From the NCBI GenBank assembly GCA_023665425.1, contig JAMPDX010000002.1, positions 1 to 64,000 on the forward strand: DNA of 64,000 nucleotides, given 5' to 3'. This stretch comes from Muribaculaceae bacterium (GTDB lineage: Bacteria; Bacteroidota; Bacteroidia; Bacteroidales; Muribaculaceae). Below the pieces are notes generated by a model. The model was not told the origin of the DNA and searched no databases. It saw only the letters and a program-made list of their open reading frames with translations. Below, piece by piece: positions 16,549 through 25,404 of the stretch (within the stretch, counting starts at the first letter, position 1; each line of letters begins with the position of its first letter). The position numbers and the translations under genes are program-made.

Positions 16549-16964
16549 CTTACGGAGTATTTGCAAAATTCATCGAAATCGCGTATGTAGTCATCCTCCT
16601 TATAGATGTCAGATGCGAGGGATAGAGCCACTGCCCCGGTGGTGAAATTGTCGAGTACACGCCACACTCCCGAGGGGATCAACACTCCTTTGTTGGCACG
16701 ATCCAGACGTATTACCATTTCATTTTTGCCGTCAGTGAGCTTGACATCAAAGGCCCCGGTGATTGCTATAAGGGTCTCCAGACACTCCTTATGAGCATGC
16801 CCTCCGCGTGTCTCACCCCCGGGCACATCATAGATATAGAATATCCGACGAATGGGGAAAGGCACATGACGATCCCCTTCGACAAACGATAGGTTGCCGC
16901 GGGGATCGCATATCTTGGGAAATTCCAGTACTCTGACCTTGTCTAAGATAGAGTCATAGGTCAT
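16545..16964 (-). CDS. fdtA: dTDP-4-keto-6-deoxyglucose 3,4-ketoisomerase-like cupin (FdtA/WxcM family)
   Basis: This small cupin of 139 residues would move the keto group from C4 to C3 of dTDP-4-keto-6-deoxyglucose, giving the substrate of FdtB. The metal-free active-site histidines lie in GGHAHKECLETLIAITG near residue 70, preceded by IRRIFYIYDVPG. ATG at 16964 is preferred over a TTG twelve bases upstream. It leads a short run fdtA-fdtB-SUI1. FdtA and QdtA make different epimers and cannot be separated by eye. Confidence 0.8.
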   Translation of the reverse strand: MTYDSILDKVRVLEFPKICDPRGNLSFVEGDRHVPFPIRRIFYIYDVPGGETRGGHAHKECLETLIAITGAFDVKLTDGKNEMVIRLDRANKGVLIPSGVWRVLDNFTTGAVALSLASDIYKEDDYIRDFDEFCKYSVR

Positions 16965-17003
16965 GTGATCGGTCAAATTAGAGATCGTTTATGTGTAATG
17001 CAA

Positions 17004-17300
17004 TCAGCACTTTTTATCTTTCTCCTTTTCGAGCTGCTTCTCGAGGGCTTCAAGGCAATTGTCGACAGCCTCCTCAAAGGTATCAGCAGTCTTGGAGGCA
17101 TAGAGCTCAGGTTTATCGGGAACTACGAGCAGTATACCGGCCTCTTTGTTCATGGCAGTCTCAGGTTTAACTACTTTCAGGGAGACCTCAGCGTCTGTGA
17201 TTGCCTCATAACGGCGAGCGAGCTTATCGAGTTTTTTGTTGATAAAGGAGACGAGGCGATCGTTGATGTCGAAGTGAATAGCTTTAATCTTTACTTCCAT
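17004..17300 (-). CDS. hpf: Ribosome hibernation-promoting factor, HPF/RaiA family
   Basis: A 98-residue short-form HPF that binds the decoding centre of the 30S subunit in resting cells and blocks translation. The start MEVKIKAIHFDINDRLVSFI is the normal N-terminus; the 19-residue extension of the longer frame would lie inside xerC. EAITDAEVSLKVV and EEAVDNCLEALEKQLEKEK complete the beta-alpha-beta fold. It overlaps the last codons of the recombinase gene by 17 bases, so the two are likely co-transcribed, a pairing common in Bacteroidota. Confidence 0.9.
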   Translation of the reverse strand: MEVKIKAIHFDINDRLVSFINKKLDKLARRYEAITDAEVSLKVVKPETAMNKEAGILLVVPDKPELYASKTADTFEEAVDNCLEALEKQLEKEKDKKC

Positions 17301-18207
17301 GGTGGTTGGTGTTAGTGGCTCTGGGATGAGCCTGTTTATAATTGTGTTGCAACTCACTGAAGGAGAGGTGTGTATATATCTGGGTTGTGGCGAGAGAGGC
17401 GTGTCCGAGCAGCTCCTTCACGCTGTTGATTTCGGCGCCGTCGCGCAGCAGAGCTGTAGCGAAGGTGTGCCGCAGGTTGTGTGGTGTCTTTCGACCGGTA
17501 GTGGAAGATAGCTCTACTTTAACAATGCCTGAAAGGGCCGTATTGTTCATTTTGCGGCCCTGTTCTGTAAGTAAAAATTTGCCGGCACCGGCCGGCTGCT
17601 CATTCTCAAACCGAGTATCGCGCAGTTGTTGATATCGCCGTATGCGGGCGCACAGCTGTGGCGCGAGAGGCACGATACGCGTCTTGCGGCCTTTACCTAA
17701 CACTTTCACTTCCGAGCGGTCGAAACTAATGTCGGCGTCCTCCAGGCGGAGCAACTCGCTGCGACGCAGCCCGGTGGAATAGAGAAAGTCAATAATCAGG
17801 TGATTGCGGTATTCCACCCAATCATCAGTATCAAAGGCAGTCTCGCTGACTATCGTTTCGAGTTCCTCCTCCTTTATCAATGCCGGCAGGGGCCTGGGGA
17901 GTTTGGGGAGCAACAAGTCGGCAGCCGGGTTTCGGCTTATCACCCCTTCGCGGAGCAGGTAGCGGAAGAATGAGCGCACGGCAAGGGCTTTGCGCCGCAT
18001 GGAGCGAGGAGCAAGCCCGCTGTTGCCCAGATGTGCTAACCAGGCACGCAGGTCGTTAAGTGTCACAGATTTAAAATCAGCATCAGAGTCCGAGGCATCG
18101 CCCGTGAGCCACTGCGTGAGCTGCTTCAAGTCCCCGGTGTAAGCGGCTATGGTGCACTCCGAGGCATTGAGCTCATGGCGTAGATATTTCACAAATCGGT
18201 CTATCAT
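17284..18207 (-). CDS. xerC: Tyrosine recombinase, XerC/XerD family
   Basis: This 307-residue recombinase has the N-terminal SAM-like core-binding domain (FVKYLRHELNASECTIAAYT) and a catalytic domain. Catalytic residues visible are Arg in TGLRRSELLRLE, His-x-x-Arg in PHNLRHTFATALLR, His in LGHASLATTQIYTH and the nucleophile Tyr in the same motif. The length matches chromosome-dimer resolving Xer proteins and it lies with hpf, a conserved position. XerC is chosen over XerD on context only. ATG at 18207 is preferred to the GTG 39 bases upstream, which lies inside a hairpin. Confidence 0.88.
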   Translation of the reverse strand: MIDRFVKYLRHELNASECTIAAYTGDLKQLTQWLTGDASDSDADFKSVTLNDLRAWLAHLGNSGLAPRSMRRKALAVRSFFRYLLREGVISRNPAADLLLPKLPRPLPALIKEEELETIVSETAFDTDDWVEYRNHLIIDFLYSTGLRRSELLRLEDADISFDRSEVKVLGKGRKTRIVPLAPQLCARIRRYQQLRDTRFENEQPAGAGKFLLTEQGRKMNNTALSGIVKVELSSTTGRKTPHNLRHTFATALLRDGAEINSVKELLGHASLATTQIYTHLSFSELQHNYKQAHPRATNTNHHGSKD

Positions 18208-18253
18208 GCTGTCTTTATAAGCGTCGAGGTGAGCGGTATAACCCACCTCGATG

Positions 18254-18274
18254 CTTTAGAGCTTGTCTAATATA
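18254..18274. repeat. Isolated terminal end of the palindromic repeat family
   Basis: The minus strand reads TATTAGACAAGCTCTAAAG, which differs from the right end of copy 1 (TATTAAACAAGCTCTAAG, 163-181) at one base plus one inserted A. No second arm is present. Next to it (18214-18256) the minus strand carries the hairpin CATCGAGGTG with CACCTCGACG between the carbonic anhydrase gene and xerC, without a T run. Confidence 0.4.
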
Positions 18275-18276
18275 GG

Positions 18277-18861
18277 TTACTTCTCTTGCGAGAGGGCCTC
18301 GGTAGAGCCGGCTTCGGCAGCTGCTTCTTCATCGGAGGCTACTTCTTGGCGTTCGTACCACTTGCTGTACATCAGGTAGTTGCGAGCTATCTTTTGGTTC
18401 ATCTCGCGTGCCTTCTCGGGCTCAACCATCTTGACGAATTTGGCGGGTGCACCTGCCCACATCTCATGAGGGCCAATCTTTGTGCGACTGAGCACTACAG
18501 AACCGGCAGCAACAAGAGCCCCCTCTCCTACCTCGGCGTCATCCATCACAATAGCACCCATACCGATGAGTGCCAAATCATGTATCTTGGCACCATGGAT
18601 CACGACATTGTGACCTATTGACACGTCGTTGCCAATCTCGATGGTAGATTTCTGATAGAGAGTGTGGAGCACTGAGCCATCCTGGATATTCACACGGTCA
18701 CCGATGCGAATGGAGTTGACGTCACCACGAAGCACGGTACCGAACCACACCGAGCACTCTGTGCCCATGACGACATCGCCCACTACTACTGCATTTGTAG
18801 CCAAGAAGGTGTCTTTACCTATAACGGGAGTAAATCCCCTTACTGATTCTATAATTGCCAT
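18277..18861 (-). CDS. Gamma-class carbonic anhydrase family protein
   Basis: A 194-residue left-handed beta-helix protein related to YrdA/CaiE and Cam carbonic anhydrases. Hexapeptide turns run from about residue 12 to 145, and histidines at the metal-site positions are seen in VLHTLYQ and GHNVVIHGAKI. Family members bind zinc or iron and some hydrate CO2; many have no proven activity. The C-terminal ~40 residues are acidic and variable. It lies 11 bases after the aminopeptidase gene, which suggests joint transcription. Confidence 0.82.
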   Translation of the reverse strand: MAIIESVRGFTPVIGKDTFLATNAVVVGDVVMGTECSVWFGTVLRGDVNSIRIGDRVNIQDGSVLHTLYQKSTIEIGNDVSIGHNVVIHGAKIHDLALIGMGAIVMDDAEVGEGALVAAGSVVLSRTKIGPHEMWAGAPAKFVKMVEPEKAREMNQKIARNYLMYSKWYERQEVASDEEAAAEAGSTEALSQEK

Positions 18862-18872
18862 TTTATATATGT

Positions 18873-20669
18873 TTATCGGGTGAGAGGATGAGTTTTACGG
18901 GTGAGCCATTCCCCCTCTTCGGGAGTGAGCAGAGGGAGCAGACGAGCGCGTACCATAGCGTGATAGTCGTTAAGCCAGTCTATCTCTTCATCGGTCATGA
19001 TTTCGGTCTCAAACAGGTTGAGGTCGAAGGGGAAGAGGGTCGCGGTGCGGAACTTGAGGAACTTGCCGAACTCTGTCTCCATAGCCGGGATTGTCTCTAT
19101 GAGGTTCTCGCAGCGTATGCCGTAGCGGTCAGCGAGGTATAAGCCGGGCTCGTTGCTGGTGATCATACCGGGCTCCAGCGGGGTGGGATTGATGTTTAGA
19201 CGAATATTCTGCGGGCCTTCGTGACAGTTAATAAAGAAGCCCACACCGTGGCCTGTGCCATGATAGTAAGCCTTACCCTCGGCCCAGAGGAACTGGCGAG
19301 CGAGCACATCGAGCTGATGTCCGGTAGTGCCGGCAGGGAAGATAGCGCGTGCAAGGGCTATGTGTCCCTTCATTACCAATGTGAAGTCATGCTTCATATC
19401 ACGGGTGGGGGTACCGATGGCTATGGTGCGGGTGATGTCGGTAGTGCCGCACTTGTACTGGCCGCCGCTGTCCACGAGGAGCAGGCCGTTACCCTTGATA
19501 GGCACGTCGGTCTCTTCAGTGGCCTCATAATGCACGATGGCGCCATGGCCGTTCCAGCCCACGATGGCAGCAAAGCTCTCATCTACACAATCGGGATCTG
19601 CCAGACGCAGAGCGCGGAGGCGCTTGCCAAGCTCTACCTCTGTGAGCTCGCCGGTGGGAGCCTCTTTCTCAATCATCATAAAGAAGCGAGTGAGAGCCAC
19701 ACCATCCTTCTCCATAGCCTTGTCGAGGCTGTTGAGTTGGCTTTCGTTCTTGATGCTCTTGAGCTTGGCCACGCCGGCACCGCCGAAGACGGGTGTGCAG
19801 CCCAAGTTATCATACAAGGCGCGTGAGGTCTTCTCGGGATCCAACAACAGACGAGTAGCTTTGGGCAGAGCCTTTACAAAGTCAAACACTGAGTCGTAGG
19901 GTTTCACCTCGATGCGATATTTGTCGAGGTGTTCCTGCACCTCATCGGTAATCTTCTGCTGGTCGATGAAGAGGACACGCTGCTCGTCGCTCAGATACAG
20001 GTAGCTCACATAGATGGGAGAATAGCAGATATCGTTGGCTGTACGCAGGTTGGTGCACCATGCAATATCGTCAAGGGCAGAGAGCATGATGGCATTTGCC
20101 AACTCAGCCTTGACCTCAGTCATCACGCGCTCCACTTTGGAGTCTACAGTCTCGCCCACGATAGACTCATCATGTACAAAGAGCTTGTTCATGGGGCGCT
20201 CCGGGCGCTCCGGATTAAGCACATCAAAGGGCTCGAAGTTTGTCTTGAGGGTAATCCCGTTGTCGTTAAACTCTTGCTCCATCTGCTGAGCCTGGGATAT
20301 TGAGAAGGTTGTGCCGTCAATGGCTACGACAGCACCCTTGGGAGTATGCTCGGTGACCCAGTCTATGAGGCTTACAGCGTTAGGGCCATCCTCCTCCATC
20401 ATGGAGAAGCCGGTGCCCTGAAGTTGCTCGGTAGCCTGGAGGAAGTAGCGAGAGTCGGTCCAGCAGAGAGCCTCATCGGGAGTCACGACTGCTGTACCAT
20501 TGGTGCCGTTTGTGCTCCAAAAGCCGGTGAGCCACTCGCGGTCACGCCAGTGTGCAGGGGGCAGCTCACTCTGGTGAGGGTCTGTACCTGAGATAATTAC
20601 GGTATGGATGCCTTGTTCGGTCATCATCTTGCGCAAGTTGGCAAGGTAAGTCTTTTGTATTTTATCCAT
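18873..20669 (-). CDS. Aminopeptidase P family protein (Xaa-Pro aminopeptidase)
   Basis: A 598-residue M24B metallopeptidase that would remove N-terminal residues preceding proline. Two creatinase-like N-terminal domains are followed by the pita-bread catalytic domain from about residue 315. The five metal ligands are readable: Asp in LLLVDSGGQY and in GTTDITRT, His in HGTGHGVGFFI, Glu in SNEPGLYLAD and Glu in RCENLIE. No signal peptide, so it is cytoplasmic. A -7-like TATCTTTG lies at 20747-20740 (minus), about 70 bases upstream of the start. Confidence 0.94.
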   Translation of the reverse strand: MDKIQKTYLANLRKMMTEQGIHTVIISGTDPHQSELPPAHWRDREWLTGFWSTNGTNGTAVVTPDEALCWTDSRYFLQATEQLQGTGFSMMEEDGPNAVSLIDWVTEHTPKGAVVAIDGTTFSISQAQQMEQEFNDNGITLKTNFEPFDVLNPERPERPMNKLFVHDESIVGETVDSKVERVMTEVKAELANAIMLSALDDIAWCTNLRTANDICYSPIYVSYLYLSDEQRVLFIDQQKITDEVQEHLDKYRIEVKPYDSVFDFVKALPKATRLLLDPEKTSRALYDNLGCTPVFGGAGVAKLKSIKNESQLNSLDKAMEKDGVALTRFFMMIEKEAPTGELTEVELGKRLRALRLADPDCVDESFAAIVGWNGHGAIVHYEATEETDVPIKGNGLLLVDSGGQYKCGTTDITRTIAIGTPTRDMKHDFTLVMKGHIALARAIFPAGTTGHQLDVLARQFLWAEGKAYYHGTGHGVGFFINCHEGPQNIRLNINPTPLEPGMITSNEPGLYLADRYGIRCENLIETIPAMETEFGKFLKFRTATLFPFDLNLFETEIMTDEEIDWLNDYHAMVRARLLPLLTPEEGEWLTRKTHPLTR

Positions 20670-20833
20670 GGATTAAGGGGTTAGATACGTCTTAGAGTGC
20701 AAGAGTCAGTTCAAAAGGGTTTGAGAGACTTTGCAAGGCCAAAGATACACAAAAATAATGATATACGGAAATAATATCAGAAAAATAATTTTGCGCCTGT
20801 CACTCACACTTTTTCGGATGCGACTTCATGGCA

Positions 20834-22471
20834 TTATTTGAAGCTGATGCTGTCAATCTCCGACACATTCGGCAGTATGGCATCTGCAAGATTGAGATAG
20901 GTCCATATATGGCCATCAGAGGAGGTAAATAGGTTCCTCAATATCACCGGCTCTCTATACTTTCCACTCTTATACAGCACACCCACGTTGTTCCATCTGG
21001 TGGTGTCTTGCCCATCCATCACCAAATTATTGCCTATCCGATACACTTTGTGGGCATTTGACTTGACCGGTATGAGGCCCTTATTATCCGGGGATAGGTC
21101 TTTGAGGGAGGTGGGCACTATATTCATAAAGTTAGTAGCTGTCAGCCGAAAGAAACCATTTGATTCCATTTCCTCATGGCAATAAAATTTTGATGTACTG
21201 TCCAAAAAATATAAATTACGGAATTGATTGGTACTCAACATCCCTATAGCATTGAGAGGCACATCTTCGTTGGTAATCAAATCATAAAATATTGGTTCCT
21301 GTGGGTCTCGGTGGGAGTAGAATGACACTATTTCATCATACTCTTTGTCTAATTGACGCTGCCAGTAGAAGCATTCGCCAAGATGAATAAATATAATCAG
21401 TGCTATCAGTATAGTCAAAGCGTTCTTCACTTTGGTCCATACAAGATTATATTTTCTTGTCTGCAGCCAATATTGCGCTATCACCACCGTTGCCGGGACA
21501 GCAAAAACCATTGCGAAGAGCATAATTCTGGGCTGCACAGCTACTCGTGATAAGAGCAGCAGATTGGCTATAGCCCATACAAACGTGGTAAGCAAGAGCT
21601 TTCGGGTAGGACTATCAATTCTCTGTCTAAATCGTTTGAAACAAATCGAACCTAAAAATACCGCTACATACACATACACGATATTGATGTACATAAGGGC
21701 TATCCTGGTGTAAAGATGGTCCCATACAAACCCGCTCGGTGCCACGGTATCCAATCGACGATATGAGGCGGGCGATAAGAAGGTGGTGACGTTGCCTAAC
21801 ACCCACAGTATCAGATAGACTGTTTGTGTGCGCGAACAGTGAAATCTGTTCATCAGCAGGTACACGAATATGCCCGGGGTGATGACTATTGCAAAGCCTT
21901 CGTGCCATGCTCCACATATCAATGCCAAGAGGCCTAACCCTATGTGGGAAAATCTTGTAGCGGGTGTTCGCAAGCCAAGCAGATAAGGCAATATTATGGA
22001 CAGGAGGCCAAAGCCCCACACATAATTAACTATCTCTGCCTTGCCCAAGAGGCGGTCACCAAAGGGCAAAAATATCAGATACAACAGAATAAACAGTACG
22101 CTGCTTCTTATACCTGTGAGCTGACTGTAGAGACGCCTCGGAAGTATGAATATGGAGTACAGGGCGAGGCATGTCAGAGAGGAGAAAATCCACTTGGGTA
22201 TTAACACGGCAAATAACAGCAGTTTATCGCCTAAGCGGGCATTCACCCAATAATAATGCTCGGGCAGGAAATTGATATACTCCTGCAAGGTGATCATACG
22301 TGTGGTGTACACTCCATCATCACCCGGCATACGATAATCAAGATAAGGTAAATCATCACCTACAGGGGGTGTAAAAAAGTTTATCATGGCCAACAACACA
22401 GCCACGGCGGCGATAAACAGCTCAGCCTTATGGGTTGATATCCAATCAAACAGTGCGTCTCTTGATGTCAT
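20834..22471 (-). CDS. Polytopic membrane protein, DUF6056-like
   Basis: A 545-residue integral membrane protein with about ten to twelve hydrophobic helices between residues 15 and 355 and a soluble C-terminal ~190 residues outside the membrane. The layout (first helix, then a loop with DLPYLDYRMPG, then many helices) resembles the DUF6056 family and, more distantly, GT-C glycosyltransferases. The catalytic chemistry is unknown. It is more AT-rich than its neighbours by eye. It stands alone. The 195-base gap upstream shows no clear promoter or gene. Confidence 0.65.
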   Translation of the reverse strand: MTSRDALFDWISTHKAELFIAAVAVLLAMINFFTPPVGDDLPYLDYRMPGDDGVYTTRMITLQEYINFLPEHYYWVNARLGDKLLLFAVLIPKWIFSSLTCLALYSIFILPRRLYSQLTGIRSSVLFILLYLIFLPFGDRLLGKAEIVNYVWGFGLLSIILPYLLGLRTPATRFSHIGLGLLALICGAWHEGFAIVITPGIFVYLLMNRFHCSRTQTVYLILWVLGNVTTFLSPASYRRLDTVAPSGFVWDHLYTRIALMYINIVYVYVAVFLGSICFKRFRQRIDSPTRKLLLTTFVWAIANLLLLSRVAVQPRIMLFAMVFAVPATVVIAQYWLQTRKYNLVWTKVKNALTILIALIIFIHLGECFYWQRQLDKEYDEIVSFYSHRDPQEPIFYDLITNEDVPLNAIGMLSTNQFRNLYFLDSTSKFYCHEEMESNGFFRLTATNFMNIVPTSLKDLSPDNKGLIPVKSNAHKVYRIGNNLVMDGQDTTRWNNVGVLYKSGKYREPVILRNLFTSSDGHIWTYLNLADAILPNVSEIDSISFK

Positions 22472-22666
22472 GCTATAATGGTGCGGGCGGAATATCTATA
22501 CGCGAGTATATATTTATGATACCGTGCCCAAATGAAATAAGCTTATCTTTTGTCCGGGGAGTATATCTATATGGACAGCAAATCCGATAAATATGAATAT
22601 ACACCAAATGGACGAGAAGCTACTGCTCACCGTCCTTGATGTAATTGAGTATCCTTAAAAGGGTGA

Positions 22667-22858
22667 TTACTCCTCGCCCTGACGAAGCTGCTGTACGTAA
22701 ACCGCCTTCATCATCTTCTTGCGGTTAGCTACAGAGGGTTTCTCAAACGCCTGGCGGCTGCGGAGTTCTTTCACGATGCCGGTGCGCTCGTATTTACGTT
22801 TGAATTTCTTAAGGGCTTTCTCGATGTTCTCGCCTTCTTTTACAGGTACAATAATCAT
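22667..22858 (-). CDS. rpsU: 30S ribosomal protein bS21
   Basis: A 63-residue basic protein of the small subunit: MIIVPVKEGENIEKALKKFK, then RTGIVKELRSRQAFEKPSV. In Bacteroidota bS21 sits near the anti-Shine-Dalgarno end of 16S rRNA and helps keep it unavailable. The bases before the ATG (ATTTATCACAACCATAAAAT) contain no Shine-Dalgarno sequence. It has its own perfect promoter and a leader of about 125 bases with small inverted repeats such as GGTCTGAGACC, so autoregulation is possible but not shown. Confidence 0.95.
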   Translation of the reverse strand: MIIVPVKEGENIEKALKKFKRKYERTGIVKELRSRQAFEKPSVANRKKMMKAVYVQQLRQGEE

Positions 22859-22988
22859 ATTTTATGGTTGTGATAAATATGGCAGCAGAGGGTCTCAGAC
22901 CTTGCTCCCGATTGTTAATTCATTGATTTTAAACTAAATAGAAGCACCCTGTCTGCAATACAGATACATGGCATCCGTTTTAGCGCCA

Positions 22989-23019
22989 CAAAATTAGTCA
23001 TTATTCTTCATATCACAAA
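22989..23019 (-). promoter_or_regulatory. Promoter of rpsU
   Basis: On the minus strand TTTG (23019-23016), 19 bases, TAATTTTG (22996-22989). Transcription should start near 22984, leaving a ~125-base leader for rpsU. Confidence 0.7.
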
Positions 23020-23023
23020 ATTT

Positions 23024-23956
23024 TTAACTGTTTTTTTGTTCATGCGCTGACGGGAATTTAAGGCGCCAACGATTATGGCTCCACAGATATGCGGCAGGAT
23101 GATGCCGGATTTGCTGCTCAAGGGCGGAGGCGTACATATGTGTGAGTCGACCCGGCTCCAGCCGACGAGGCTCGTCGGTGAGCAGGCGGATCGTGGACCG
23201 ATAGTGACCACGGCTAACCACTTCTGTGTCAAAGTACATTACCACGGCAGATAGTTTGCAAGCGAGCTCCTCAGTGCCTCCGATAAAGGGGGTCTGACGC
23301 CCCATGAAGGGGACGGTGTACACCTTGCCGGCATGAGAGGGCTTCTGGTCTGACAGGAAGCCACATATCCACTTCTTGTCATCGCGTCGCCAGAGCAACA
23401 ACCGCCGAAACACCTGTTGCATAGGGATGCTGACATTAAAGCGTGAGCGCAGTCGCAAGAACCATCTGTCAAACCATTTTTGGCGCAGTGGCCGATACAC
23501 ATGGCAAAAGGCTGCTGTATCTGACATCTTGCACCACAAGCCCATGGAGGTGATCCACTCCCAGTTGCCGAAGTGCGATGTATATATAACAATATCTCTA
23601 CCGGAGGCTAATGTCTTGTCTACCAATGCAGTGTTCTCAAAAACCATGCGGCGCTTCAATGCTTTGGGACTCATGGACATGAATTTCACAGTCTCGAAGA
23701 AGTAGTCTGAGAGATGCCGATAGAAGCCATGTTCTATACGCCGATGCTCTTTGTCGTTCAACTCCGGGAAACAGTCACGGATATTTGCACGTACTATCTT
23801 GCGGCGATAACGCACCACATCACGAGCCATAAATGCCAAAAAGTCTGCAAAGATATACAGTACACTGAAGGGGAGCCATGACACAAGCTTTAGCAACAAT
23901 CCCAATGGTGCAAAGCAGATGCGCATCCACACGCTCATTTTTTCCGTCTTACTCAT
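23024..23956 (-). CDS. LpxL/HtrB-type lipid A late acyltransferase
   Basis: A 310-residue membrane-associated acyltransferase that would add a secondary acyl chain to lipid A at the inner membrane. The catalytic H-X4-D/E motif is HFGNWEW near residue 126, and FLSDQKPSHAGKVYTVPFMG near 210 fits the second family block. A single hydrophobic helix follows the start. ATG at 23956 overlaps the mtaB stop by eight bases; the longer frame would overlap by 38. It ends just before the rpsU promoter. The family includes other acyltransferases, so the substrate is inferred. Confidence 0.85.
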   Translation of the reverse strand: MSKTEKMSVWMRICFAPLGLLLKLVSWLPFSVLYIFADFLAFMARDVVRYRRKIVRANIRDCFPELNDKEHRRIEHGFYRHLSDYFFETVKFMSMSPKALKRRMVFENTALVDKTLASGRDIVIYTSHFGNWEWITSMGLWCKMSDTAAFCHVYRPLRQKWFDRWFLRLRSRFNVSIPMQQVFRRLLLWRRDDKKWICGFLSDQKPSHAGKVYTVPFMGRQTPFIGGTEELACKLSAVVMYFDTEVVSRGHYRSTIRLLTDEPRRLEPGRLTHMYASALEQQIRHHPAAYLWSHNRWRLKFPSAHEQKNS

Positions 23957-25289
23957 TGATAATCGCGGCGCTAAGAGTTTCATCATCTATCGGAGAGCCG
24001 AGGCGCGCAAGGGAGATATTGTCCACAAAGCGTGAATCAAAGGGAGTCTCAACACGCAGATAGTTGTCGGTAAATCCATGCATTCTTGAGCTGCCGGGAT
24101 GTGGGTGTTCCCACAACACAGGGCGCACCTCCCCCTCCGCACGCAGGCGGAACGCATCATATTTCTTCTTGCTTTCGGCTATCAGGATGGCGGCTCTCTT
24201 GTGTTTATCTTCCTGACTCACAGGATGTGCCAATTCCAGTGCGCGAGTATTGGGTCGTTCGCTATATGGGAAGACATGGAGCTGCTGCACCGGGAGCGAA
24301 CGCACGAAGTCGAGTCCCTTGAGCCACTCCTTTTCAGTCTCGCCACGGGTGCCGGCCATGATGTCCACTCCAATGAAAGCATCCGGCATAAGCCGACGTA
24401 TCAGCTCAACCCGACTGCGAAACAGGGCGGTGTCATAATGGCGACGCATCAGTTTCAGCACCGCATCCGACCCACTCTGCAACGGAATATGGAAATGGGG
24501 CATGAAGGCTCGCGCCTCTGTTGCCACCCACTGTATTATTTCTTCTGTAAGCAAGTTAGGCTCAATAGAACTGATACGATACCGCTCGATACCCTCAACG
24601 GCATCCAGTGCCTTAATCAAATCGAAAAAGGTCTTGTCAGTACCCTTACCAAAGTCACCCACATTCACCCCGGTGAGCACTATCTCTTTACCTCCGGCGC
24701 GAGCTACTTGCTCAGCCTGAGCCACCAACTCCTCGATGGAGCCGGAGCGCGAACGGCCGCGAGCCATAGGGATGGTGCAATAAGTGCACCAATAGTCGCA
24801 GCCGTCCTGCACCTTAAGCATCCAGCGAGTGCGGTCTCCCTTCTCACACGAGGGGGTGAAGCGACGTATATCCTTGGCCGGCAACACATCCACCACCTTG
24901 CGGTGTTCGGCGAGCCATTGCTCTATATAGGTTGTGATGGACGATTTGTCATTATTTCCAATCACGAGCACCACCCCGGGGAGAGACGCCACCTCTTGGG
25001 GCTTGAGCTGGGCATAACACCCGGTAACCACGATGGCAACCTGCGGCCAACGCCGATTAAGCCGACGGATAAGGGAACGCCCCTTCTTGTCAGCCATCTC
25101 AGTGACAGAGCAAGTATTCACCACACATATATCGGGAGTTTCTCCCGGCTGGGCTCGCAGAAATCCTTTGTCTGCCAAGGCCTTGCCCACGGCAGATGTC
25201 TCGGCAAAATTCAGCTTGCACCCCAATGTGTGGTATGCCACCTTGTATGTATCGCCCGTTTCTGTCATAAGTGTATGCTCAATTTTCAT
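23949..25289 (-). CDS. mtaB: tRNA t6A37 methylthiotransferase MtaB
   Basis: This radical SAM enzyme adds a methylthio group to t6A at position 37 of tRNAs reading ANN codons. The N-terminal UPF0004 domain has YHTLGCKLNFAE and VVNTCSVTE, the radical-SAM cluster motif is CDYWCTYCTIPMARGRSRS near residue 153, and a C-terminal TRAM-like domain ends the protein. The -7-like TAATTTTG at 25310-25303 (minus) excludes the GTG at 25301; the ATG at 25289 would leave a very short leader, with 25268 as an alternative. MtaB is chosen over MiaB or RimO by overall likeness. Confidence 0.9.
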   Translation of the reverse strand: MKIEHTLMTETGDTYKVAYHTLGCKLNFAETSAVGKALADKGFLRAQPGETPDICVVNTCSVTEMADKKGRSLIRRLNRRWPQVAIVVTGCYAQLKPQEVASLPGVVLVIGNNDKSSITTYIEQWLAEHRKVVDVLPAKDIRRFTPSCEKGDRTRWMLKVQDGCDYWCTYCTIPMARGRSRSGSIEELVAQAEQVARAGGKEIVLTGVNVGDFGKGTDKTFFDLIKALDAVEGIERYRISSIEPNLLTEEIIQWVATEARAFMPHFHIPLQSGSDAVLKLMRRHYDTALFRSRVELIRRLMPDAFIGVDIMAGTRGETEKEWLKGLDFVRSLPVQQLHVFPYSERPNTRALELAHPVSQEDKHKRAAILIAESKKKYDAFRLRAEGEVRPVLWEHPHPGSSRMHGFTDNYLRVETPFDSRFVDNISLARLGSPIDDETLSAAIINE

Positions 25290-25404
25290 TATAATTTTCA
25301 CACAAAATTACAAAAAAAATTCGAGACATTAGGAGAGTAGCTAAAAATTGAGTAACTTTGTAAGCGAAGTCGCGGACTTCATCTATATAATAACCCAAGA
25401 AACT

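Noticed and set aside
16930..16945. CTTGTCTAAGATAGAG resembling an end of the repeat family
   Set aside because: It lies inside the fdtA coding sequence in frame and agrees with the repeat over too few bases.
22560..22640. Eighteen-codon frame starting ATGGACAGCAAATC
   Set aside because: Too short, no promoter or family, and nothing else supports translation.
24099..25340. 413-codon open frame on the plus strand opposite mtaB
   Set aside because: It is fully antisense to a clear MtaB with intact radical-SAM motifs, has no recognisable family pattern, and is rich in His and Arg as expected from a shadow frame.
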